DNA from: Coriaria nepalensis | Lineage: Eukaryota > Streptophyta > Magnoliopsida > Cucurbitales > Coriariaceae | Reading direction: 5' to 3' | Assembly (NCBI GenBank): GCA_027186245.1 | Contig: CP114492.1 | Span: 193,501 to 257,500 of the forward strand | DNA length: 64,000 nucleotides | Part shown: positions 39,344-48,824 of the stretch, in pieces | Layout: the number at the start of each line of letters is the position of its first letter | How positions within the stretch are numbered: position 1 is the first letter of the stretch | Notes under the pieces: model-generated | What the model saw: only the letters and a program-made list of their open reading frames with translations | What the model was told of the DNA's origin: nothing | The model's database searches: none | Program-made: the position numbers and the translations under genes

Positions 39344-42300
39344 TGCCTCACAAGTAGAAGCTCCTTGAGGAGAGATCAATCTTGTTGAGCAAGTCATGAA
39401 AACGTGTGTGGGGTAGTGGTTTGGTGAGTGCATCGGCTAGTTGATCTGTCGAAGAGACATGAGTGACTTGTAAGATGCCATCTTGAACTTGTTCATGAAT
39501 GAAATGAAAGTCGAGAGCCACATGTTTCATGCGAGAGTGGAAGACTAGATTGGAGCAGAGGTTTGTTGCGCCCACATTATCACAGTAGATTATCGGCTGT
39601 TGTGAGGATGTGAAACCAACCTCACTACGATGAGAGGTTATCCATCTCACCTCGACAGCTGTTGCAGCACATATCAGTACTCAGCTTCAGTTGAGGAGTG
39701 AGATACTGTTCGTTGCTTCTTCGAACTCCAGGATATCGGGTTTCGCCCTAGGTAAACAATATAGGCACTGGTGGCGGTGAAGTCATCTTTGTTACCAGCC
39801 CAGTCGGCGTCTGAGTAAGCGTGTAGGGCAAGAGACGACTGGTGATGTAACATGATGCCATGATCAATAGTGCCGCACAGATATCGAAGAAGTCGTTTGG
39901 CAGCATTCTAGTGTTCGGTAATTGGACGATGCATGTATTGAGATAGTTTGTTTACTACATATGCAATGTCGGGACGAGTAAGTGAGAGATACTGAAGGCT
40001 GCCAACGACAGCCCGAAATTCGGTTTCGTCAATAAGTGTCGATCCAGAGTGAAGAGTGAGGATGGGAGAGGTGGCCATCGGGGTTGCAACTGGTTGAGCA
40101 TCAATCATCTTTGTTCGAGCCAACAAGTCGGCAATGTATCTTCGCTGTGAGAGGAGAAGGCCTTGAGGGCGAGGAACAACTTCAACACCTAGGAAGTATT
40201 GAAGAGTGCCGAGGTCTTTGAGCGGGAAGCGTCGAGCAAGAACTGAGATGAAGTCCTGGACTGATGCTGCATTGTTACCTGTGATGATGATGTCGTCAAC
40301 ATAAACAAGTAACATGATAGTTATACCTTTGGCATTGAGAATGAACAAAAGGGTGTCGGCAACTGAGTTCGAGAAGTGAGATGCAAGTAGAAACTTGCGA
40401 AGTTCATTGTAGCACGCTCTAGGAGCTTGCTTGCGACCTTATATCGCCTTTCATAATTTACAGACATGGTGTGGATTGTCATTATTAACAAAGCCTTGAG
40501 GTTGGGTCATGAAGACATCTTCAGTAAGTGTGCTTTGGAGAAAGGCATTATTGACATCGAGCTGTCGAAGAACCCAATCTTGGCTGACAGCAAGGGAGAG
40601 GATGAGACGAATTGTGGTCGGCTTTACAACCGGACTAAACGTCTCATGGTAGTCCACGTTGGGCCGTTGGTGAAACCCCTTTGCCACTAAGCGAGCCTTA
40701 TACCTATGAATGGAGCCATCAGATAAACGTTTAAGTCAAAAAATCCATTTGCACCACACAATATTTGGCACTCCATTGGGAGGTACCAGTTCTTAAGTAC
40801 CATTTCGAACCAAGGCATCAAATTCTTCAAACATCGCCTGTCTCCATCTGCCATCTTTGATGGCCTGAGTTACACATGTAGGTTCAAGTTCTGAGGCAAG
40901 ATGGGCCGAGAGACTGAGTTTGGTAAGTGGTTTGTGGATGTTGTTTCGGGAACGTGTAACGATAGGTGAGGTGCGGTTCAAGGGTGTTGATGATGGGTTT
41001 ACTGAGACTTGTGGAAAAACAGGTGGGGTTAAAGCCAAAGGGACAGGTGGGGACGTGCATGGTGCAGGTTCAAGTATTGGGGTGGGTAGTATGGGTGGTA
41101 AGGTGTTTGGGAAAGTAGGCGACGTGGTAGGTGGGTCGGGAAAGGGAAGGGGGAGGGCAAAAGGCAAGTTGTGTTGATCTACCACATCCGTTTGTCTGTC
41201 GGAGCCGACTGGCGAAGAGCCATTGGAACGGACTTCAGATGATGTGCATGAAACCGAGAGAAGGACATGTTGTGGAAGCCATGTGTCATATGTCAAAGCA
41301 TCAGGACGAACAAGATGCGGATCAAATGTAGACATGGGAAACTCAGACTCAACAAATCGAACATGTCGTGAGATGAAGAGCTTTTTAATACGTGGATCAA
41401 GACATAGATAAGCACTCTGAGTGAGGGAGTAACCAAGAAAGACACAAGGCGTGGAGCGGCTAGCAAGTTTGTGAGGAGAGTATGGACGTAGCCATGGATA
41501 GCACAAACATCCAAAAACTCGAAGCTTTGAGTAGTTGGGTGGCAACTCAAAGAGTTTATGATAGGGAGAGGTCATATGGAGAGTGGGTGTGGAAAGGCAG
41601 TTTATGAGATAGGCAGCAGTGGAGAAGGCATATGACCAAAAGGTTAGTGGTAATGAAGCTTGAGAGAGAAGAGACAGACATGTTTCAACAATATGTCGAT
41701 GTCTACGTTCCGAGAAGCCATTATGTTCTGGAGTGTGAGGGGGCGAGGTGAGATGCGAGATGCCATGTGTGGATAAGTATGTGGCGAGACCAGTGGATTT
41801 GGCGTGACCCATGTATTCCCCTCCATTGTCAGAGTAGAAGGTGACGATTTTATTCTTGAAGAAGTTTTCAACAAGTGCTTTGAAACGAGGAAAAATAGTG
41901 ACAACAGCAGATTTACATTTGAGGGGGTAAAGCCATATATAATGTGTGGAGTGGTCTACAAAAATAACATAGTATTTGTAGCCATCAATAGAGTAAATGG
42001 GCGAGGTCCACACATCAGAATAAATAATTTGGAGAGGAGAAGAAGACATTATAGAGGATTGAGAAAAAGGTAATTTATGACTTTTATAGCATAAACAGTC
42101 GGTATAATGGAAATGCTTGGAACTAGAGAAATCTAAAGGTAAACCAAACTTAGATAGTAGATGACGTTGGATTGACTCAGATGGGTGACCAAGACGATGA
42201 TGCCAGGCACATGAGGACACTTTGGTACTTGTGAGGACCAAAGGACGGGAACCGAGGTGTGAAGTCGGCAATTCATACACACCACCTTTAGGCTGTCATT

Positions 42301-43663
42301 CGAGCAGTGTGGCCCCTGTCAGTAGATCCTTCACACGAAAAGAAGAAGGTAAGAACTCAATCAAAGTGTTATTAGTTTTGCAAAATTGAGATATGGGGAT
42401 CAGGTTTTTTTTCATGGCTGGAACAAATAAAACATCTTGTAGTTGAAAAGTGTGAAAGGGTGTTGTAATAGAAGCATAACCAGTTTTGGAAATGTATAAC
42501 CAAGTACCATCACAAATTTCGATATCGTCAGACCTGTCATATGGCGCATGAAGCGAGAGGTTACCGAGGTCAGCAGTGACATGATGAGAGGCGCCACTGT
42601 CGAGAAGCCAGGTCGGAGTCGTGACACCTGATGCAGTGGCAACATGCGCCTTTGGGTGCCACTGAGATCCAGTTGGCGATGAGCGAGTAATGATTCGCAA
42701 TGGGGTAGGTACTAGCTAAAAAAGAGGACACCGAGTAGCAGTGTGGCCCTGTTGGCGGCACCCTTGACACTTGCCGAGATAAGGCCGTTGTTGACGAGTC
42801 GCTGTATGCAGATGCTGAAAAGGATGGTGTCGAAGAGCAGAGTGTGAAGGTTGTATATGATGTAACAAGGAGCGATGTGAATGACTAGACCTAGTTGACA
42901 CAGCGTTTGTCGTAGCAGGATGCGGGAAGGAAGGAGATTGCGAATGCTGAAGTGCTAGTTCCCTGTTGATGAGTTTCTCATAAAGCTCATCAAATGAGAT
43001 AGGAGTGTCCTTACCTTCCACTATGTCTGCAATATGACAATAGTCATCATCGAGACCCTCCAAAATTGTCTCAATAATGTCTTCATGGTCCATCGGTTTG
43101 CCGAGTGCAGCAAGTTGATCAATATGACACTTGATGTATTACATGTAGTCTGATATGGGCTGGGAGCCCTTCGTGGATTTCTTAATCTGGTCTATGATTT
43201 GCTTGATGTGAGCATGAGTCGGGCGAGCATAGGTGTTGGCAAGAGTGTTCCATGCATCGCGAGAGGTGGATGATTGCTGGATGAGCGGAATGAGAAAGGA
43301 GGAGATGGAGCCGACAAGGGCACCAAATAATAGTTTGTCTTGTCGAATCCATGGCAGAAAAGCTGGGTTGGGAGCTTCAACGTTGTTGGTGGTGATGGTG
43401 CAAGGAGGACATGTATGAGTATTGTCGATGTAGTGGTAGAGATCGTAGCTAATGAGAATGGCCTCAATTTGGGGTTTCTAGGTGAGATAGTTTGTGGAGG
43501 TCAATTTGATGATGGATGGATGAGAGATATTTATAAGTTGAAGACTTTGGGTTGGATTACTAGGGTTGGGGATGGCGATAATCTGAGGATCAGTGGTCAT
43601 GGTAATGTCGTCGGCTATGATTGGCGGAAGAGTGGTGGGGGAGGTTTAAGACCGACTACAGCG

Positions 43664-43885
43664 TGTAGAATCGTGAAAATTAATTCATAATGGCATAAAC
43701 TTTTTATTGATGTCAGGAGATATAAATAGGTTTACAAAAGAGAATCAATTTGTTACAACTGAATGAATAGCTGATAATTACGGAAATAGTAAGAATCGGT
43801 CAATATAGGAAATATTTGACCAGAATATCCTATTCTAAAAGAGTGAGATAATTACAATTAAATACATTAATTTAATTCTCTGTTA
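43664..43885 (-). repeat. 5' LTR of the copia element
   Basis: The 222-base copy begins TGTAGAATCGTGA and ends CTCTGTTA on the plus strand. The following GAGGT is the second target-site copy, after which the DUF167 exon resumes (AACTTTGCAAGG). Confidence 0.93.
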
Positions 43886-44149
43886 GAGGTAACTTTGCAA
43901 GGTGTTTTTGATGCTTTGAACAAAGCTTCAAAAAGCTAGTGATTTGCTGATGATAAGGTGATAGTAGAGAACTGATTTCTCGTTTATGGAGAACTCTACG
44001 TCTTTATACTTAGACAAAGTGAAGTCGGATTGGTATCTAATTTCTCTGCTGGAGTATTCAGTTTTCCCTGCTCATCCTTGCGACAAAACGGGTGCATTTC
44101 TATCGGTGATTCTGGGATTTGATAACTTGTTGTAGCTGTCTCTTACAGG

Positions 44150-45883
44150 GTCAACATCTTTCATCAGGCACAGAACTAGCTTCCAGTGACGAGTCAGAGG
44201 GAATATTCCACCTCAAAATGTAAAAGGATGGGAATCTTGTGCAGTACCCAGTAGGAACTTCCGACGCACCTGAATATGCTTATTGGACAAGTACATATGG
44301 AAAGGGAGACAATGTGACACTCCACTTGAAAAATGATGGATTTCTCTACTTTGTAAATTCCAGTGGCTCTTATATAGCTAATCTTACAAGTGGAAGATAT
44401 TCACAAAGAGTACTCTCTATCTTGTGAAATCGATGCTGATGGTATCTTTCGCTTGTATTCATATAACTTGGATCGGAATGGAAACCAGTCAGTCATATGG
44501 GCTTCTTCTCAAAACAAGTGTGACCCAAAGGGTCTATGTGGGCTTAATGGGTTCTGTGTTTTGAATGATCAGGATGCTGTTTGCAAATGTCTTCCTGGCT
44601 TTGCAAGCGTCGAGCTGGGGAATTGGGCTTTAGGCTGTGAAAGGAATTTCACATCAGGAAGTTGCAAAAGCAAGAGTGGTAGCAGCAGTGAATATAATAC
44701 CATTCCGGAAGTTGAAAATACTATATGGGAATCTGATATTTATTATGATCAGCAATTATTAGGCCAAGAAGATTGCAAGAAAGCCTGCATGAAGCTGCCA
44801 TGTCTGATAATGATGGAAGTTGCTGGGAAAAGAGATATGAGTAGTTCAAATGTGGCACAAGGTAAGCACATCCATTAATAGTAATACTAATACTTCCAAA
44901 GGAACCAAGACCAAGAGAGAGCCCCAAAAAGGCATCCTACTTTCGAGCATTGCCATTTCTGCATTTGGCTTTCTTATGGTTTCAATTTCTTAGATTTCAA
45001 TGTACAAAACCTGGGTGTGGGCTTATAAAAGGATTTCACGAGATGTCAATACAATGCCAAGATCATTTACGTATGCAGAGCTTGAAGAATTGACAAAAGG
45101 GTTCAAGGATGAAATCGGTAGAGGAGCATATGGAGCTGTGTACAACACTGGACAAACTGAAATCTATAGCTGTCAAGAAGCTACACAATATATTGGCAGA
45201 AGGGGAAAGAGAATTCAACACAGAAATCAAAGTTAGCTGGAAAACCCATCACCATAATCTAGTACCTTTTCTTGGTCACTACCTAGACGGGCCCCACCGA
45301 CTCTTGGTATACGAGTATATGAGCAACAGGTCTCTTGCAGATTTACTATACAGACCTGGACATGAAGAATATGAAACCCAGATCATGCATTGCGATATTA
45401 AGCCTCAAAACATACTCATGAATGAGAATATGTGCGCTAAGATAGCCGATTTCGAATTGTCAAAGCTATTTAAACCGGATCAAACCCAGACATTTACTGG
45501 GATGAGAGGCATGAGGGATTATATGACACTAGAGAGTAGAGTGGCACAAAAAACTTGGCATAACAGCAAAAGCTGATGTGTACAGCTTTGGAGCTGTGTT
45601 AATGGAGATAATAGCTTGTAGAAAGTGTGTGGATTCCAGGCTTTCAGAGAATGAAGCGGTTCTTCAAGAGTGGGTTTATGAATGTTTTCAATCAGGCGAG
45701 GTGGATAAACTTTTGGGAGGTAATGAAGAACATGTTGAGAAGAGAGAATTAGAGAGGATTGTTAAGATAGCGATTTGGTGTGCTCAAGACGAGCCATCTC
45801 TTCGTCCTCCGATGAGAAAAGTCGTTTTGATGTTGGAAGGAACTGTGGATGTTACGCTACCTCCCTGTCCCTGTCCCGGCTGA
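44150..45883 (+). pseudogene. G-type lectin S-receptor-like kinase, truncated and decayed
   Basis: Remains of a receptor kinase like the two intact genes downstream. It begins in mid-lectin domain (SSGTELASSDESEGIFHL), so signal peptide and most of the B-lectin domain are absent. A TAA interrupts the lectin part (before KDGNLVQYPVG, 44,230) and a shift occurs near 44,395. The EGF/PAN-like region (CDPKGLCGLNGFCVLN) and the linker follow with more shifts; the transmembrane part is degraded. The kinase part has HCDIKPQNIL but DFE in place of DFG, a lost APE, and a stop and shift near 45,575. The tail frame continues as MYSFGAVLMEIIACRK and WCAQDEPSLRPPM to a stop at 45,881-45,883. Multiple disablements make function very unlikely. 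It starts only about 210 bases after the broken DUF167 gene. Confidence 0.9.
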
Positions 45884-46524
45884 TCTCACCGTCTCTCTAT
45901 TTTTCTTCGATCCTCATAGTAAAGGGTACTTCATCGTTGCCTTATCCAAACTGTGTAAGCTTCTGTTTCGGCCTGCTTCATTCATATAGATAGATTGCTT
46001 ACGACTAGAGTCTAGTGCCGTGTTCTCTTATCGAACAAGAAACTTTGAATTAGTTAGACGCTTTGTAATTTGATCGTTGCGATCAAAAAGTATTTCGTAA
46101 TCTATAAAATGTACGAATCAGGAACAATCTTGACATATGAATATCACCTTTAAGTATCATAATTGGTAATTCAAGGAAGATGAGTTCTCGGATAGATTTA
46201 GTCTTATCTGATACTAATCATTGTAGGCATGACTATCACACTACCCATTATTCAGGTCTGTATATGACTGTGATCAGTCCGAATTTTTCTTTGATGAGTC
46301 ATAATTTGATTGGGCCTACCCAATTTGATTGGGCCTAGAGCGGTAGGCCCAAACATTGGGCCAATTCTCCGTATAATAGACAGACTAAAAACCCAATTAG
46401 TTTAGCTATTAGCCCGGGAAATCTAAAAAGAAGGAGAAGGAACGATTCCAACGAACCTGAACAAAATCGGCGCCACACAGTTCTTCACTTTCTTCCTTCT
46501 TCGACTCGGAAAAGAGAGAGAGAG
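45884..46524. other. Intergenic; promoter and leader of the ATG1t-like gene
   Basis: Contains a short direct repeat (CAATTTGATTGGGCCTA, about 46,300-46,336) and, just before the start codon, a purine-rich leader (AAAAGAGAGAGAGAG). No TATA box stands out. Confidence 0.4.
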
Positions 46525-48050
46525 ATGGAACGTGAAACCATGATAGTTGGAGACTACGTTCTGACATCGAAGCTCGGCGAAGGATCGTTCTCCACAGTGT
46601 GGAAGGGACACCACAGGATTGGCGGCGATGCGGTGGCGGTAAAGCAGGTCTTACTCTTTAATCTCAATCGCCACCTCAAGTCCTGCTTAGACTGTGAGCT
46701 CAACTTCCTCTCATCTGTTAACCACCCTAACATCATTCGTCTCATCGATGTCTTCGAGGTTGAAATCCAGTATAAATTTTTTTAGGTGTAGAGAGAGTAG
46801 TTTGATTTGCGCTGCTGGAATTTTCGACCTAATTTCGTATTCGGTTCCTCTTTTGATCTCAAAATCTACAGGCTCAGTGCTGTATATTTCTTGTCCTGGA
46901 GTTTTGTGCTGGTGGAAATCTAGCTTGCTTTATCCAACGCCATGGGAGAGTTCAAGAACAGACTGCTCGAAGATTTATTCGACAGCTTGGTAGTCTAATT
47001 GTTCATAAAGTCATTAGTGTTGAGATTTGTCTGTTTGTATTACTAAATGATTTCATAAACTGCATTGAATAGAAATTGATGATATGAGCTTGGAAAATGC
47101 AGGAGCTGCTATGGAAATCCTACATTCTAATCACATCGTTCACAGAGACCTGAAACCAGAAGTAAATCCTAGAATCTTTGAACGAATCATTTGCAAAGTA
47201 TAATTAATTTTGTCGTGTCCAGAAATTCTCTAAATTGATCTTAGATTGTTGGTGTTGCTGAAACAGAATATTCTAATATCCGGCTCTGAAGAGAATGCCG
47301 TGCTAAAGATAGCCGATTTCGGCCTTTCAAGGTGAATACTTTACCTAATTGTTTTGTTCGTTATCACATTCTAAAACAGTAACTTCTTGTTGGGATTTCA
47401 TGCTAAACAAGTTACTCAAACTGTATAAGTTGCTTAATGGGACAGAAATGTACATCCTGGAGAATCCGTTGAGACAGTATGTGGTACTCCTTTTTACATG
47501 GCTCCTGAACTTCTTCAATTTTGTAGATATGATGAGAAGGTATGATCTTTTCTGAACCTCTAAATAGTTTTTAAAGCAAAGGCAAAATACGAGAATCCCA
47601 GGCTTGTTTGTAGGTCGACATGTGGAGTATTGGTGCAATTCTTTTCGAGCTTCTTAATGGCTACCCACCTTTTCATGGCAGGTCTAATGTCCAGGTAAGC
47701 ATATTTTTCCATCATCTTTTGGAAACTTGAAGATCCTTCAAATGCATTATTAAATATCAGTCACTGTCAATATGTGTTCACAAGAAATTAAAACTTTCCA
47801 GCTACTGCAGAATATCAAGTCATGTAAAGTTCTTCCATTCTGTCAGATCATCCTTGCGGGATTGCACCCAGATTGTATTGATATCTGCTCCCGGTTACTG
47901 TCCTTGGATCCAGGTATGCCATATTTAACAATTTTAAGTTTTAACTCTTTTTTTTTTTTCATCATTTCGTTTCAAAACTATTTTGTTGCTGCAGTGGATC
48001 GCCTGTCCTTCGAAGAATTCTACTGGCATAACTTTTTGAGAAAGATCTAA
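46525..48050 (+). CDS. ATG1t: Autophagy-related Ser/Thr kinase, ATG1t-like
   Basis: Eight exons, 46525..46758, 46872..46989, 47103..47161, 47267..47331, 47446..47539, 47614..47694, 47802..47913 and 47995..48050, join in frame to 272 residues. Essentially only a kinase domain is encoded: glycine loop LGEGSFSTV (17-25), Lys40 in VAVK, catalytic loop HRDLKPEN (131-138), DFG (154-156), [22 protein letters not shown], and [16 protein letters not shown]. These phrases match plant ATG1t, an ATG1-type kinase lacking the long C-terminal region that in ATG1a-c binds ATG13. The second ATG (codon 6, MIVGDYVL) could be the start. The end (WHNFLRKI) is short; a longer tail by alternative splicing of the last intron is possible. 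It acts in autophagosome initiation/turnover. ATG1t is reported to be seed-plant specific. Confidence 0.88.
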
Positions 48051-48824
48051 CAGGAGTTGGGACTTGGGATTTGAAATCAAGATATAAAAGCACATTCGGT
48101 AACTCATGAACTAACAAGACTAGACCCTGCTTTGTCTTGTAATTGCAATCAAAATTTGAGGTTCATCCGTCTTCACTCTCTGGTGCTCGCAAGCAGAGAG
48201 TGAACTCCTTTACGGTCCACTATGGTAATGTATATATATACTGATGTGACGAGTATATATATACTGATGTGACGAGTATATATATACTGATGTGATGAGT
48301 ATATATATACTGATGTGACGAGTATATATATACTGATGTGACGAGTATATATATACTGATGTGACGAGTATATATAACTATATATCTATGTATTTAATTC
48401 CCCCCCCCCCCCCCCCTTCCCCCCTATTCAAAATGTATAAATGCAAAACATTATTAGAGGGGAACAAATTTTCTCGTACATTAGCTGATTTGGCAGATAA
48501 TTGTCGACTATAGAACGCAATAAATGTGTCCTCAATTATTATCTCATTGTAGGACCAAGTTAACATTTGGTCAGTTAGCCAAGTTAACTTGTGGTTAGTT
48601 ACTGTAGTCTGCCATGTACCCATCCTCTCTATTTTCCACCAAGTTAAACCTGTCGACGACTTTTAATGGGTGGACATGATTCAAGTCAAGGTGGGTTAGG
48701 TGTAGAATAATATTATTTCCAAACTGCTCCTAAAAATTGAATCATGCAGCACTAAGGTTCCCTCGCTCATCATAAAAAATGACTGCAAAATTCAGCCTCT
48801 AAACTTTGTTGCCACTTCTTTCTT
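48051..48824. other. Intergenic with 23-bp tandem repeat and poly-C tract
   Basis: Holds the 3' UTR of the ATG1t-like gene, six tandem 23-base units (48,225-48,375), a poly-C run (about 48,400-48,425) and the promoter of the next receptor kinase. No gene is seen. Confidence 0.6.
48225..48375. repeat. Minisatellite, six 23-bp units
   Basis: The core CTGATGTGACGAGTATATAT recurs exactly every 23 bases, starting at 48,241, 48,264, 48,287, 48,310, 48,333 and 48,356. One unit has GATGAG for GACGAG. There are no unique spacers, so this is not a CRISPR-like array. Confidence 0.95.

Larger units (their letters stand above)
39121..43885 (-). mobile_element. Ty1/copia LTR retrotransposon, complete structure, inactivated
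   Basis: The element is 4,765 bases long, in reverse orientation, flanked by a 5-base duplication GAGGT. LTRs are at 39,121-39,343 and 43,664-43,885. Read on the minus strand the order is gag (about 43,600-42,716; zinc knuckle CQGCRQQGHTATRC), protease (DSGASHH, about 42,600), integrase (41,100-42,240; HHRLGHPS region, YSDNGGEY, LPLTFWSYA), reverse transcriptase (about 40,690-39,908; [17 protein letters not shown]) and RNase H (39,348-39,650; CDNVGATNL, DQLADALTK). Integrase before RT defines Ty1/copia. Several in-frame stops and shifts split gag and pol into at least six pieces, so it is not autonomous. The sequence after the 5' LTR does not match the usual initiator-Met tRNA primer site. 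My hand comparison of the LTRs shows about 18 substitutions and two small indels over about 222 bases. Confidence 0.95.
38563..43939 (+). pseudogene. DUF167 (UPF0235/YggU-like) gene, disrupted by a copia retrotransposon
   Basis: Three exon-like blocks keep DUF167 similarity. Exon 1 (about 38,563-38,719) encodes [17 protein letters not shown] and, in another frame, [16 protein letters not shown]. Exon 2 (38,806..38,894) encodes [19 protein letters not shown] and LLEYISS. Exon 3 (39,041..39,120 continued at 43,891..43,939) encodes [20 protein letters not shown] and, beyond the element, VTLQGVFDALNKASKS then TAG. A 1-base shift separates the two parts of exon 1 (extra T near GCTCTGTTTCC). No in-frame ATG is seen, because the frame meets TGA just upstream. 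A 4.77-kb Ty1/copia element interrupts exon 3 after GAGGT (39,116-39,120), which is repeated at 43,886-43,890. Intron borders are intact. The family is a small conserved alpha/beta protein of unclear role. The broken gene lies two loci from ATG1t, as At1g49170 does. Confidence 0.85.

Noticed and set aside
43640..43664. Primer-binding site complementary to initiator-Met tRNA next to the 5' LTR
   Set aside because: The usual TGGTATCAGAGC word is absent; any other tRNA match could not be confirmed by eye.
40920..43690. Plus-strand frames inside the copia element
   Set aside because: Antisense shadows of gag and integrase coding sequence.
48225..48375. Regular repeats resembling a CRISPR array
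   Set aside because: Units are contiguous 23-mers with no unique spacers, in a plant genome; this is a minisatellite.
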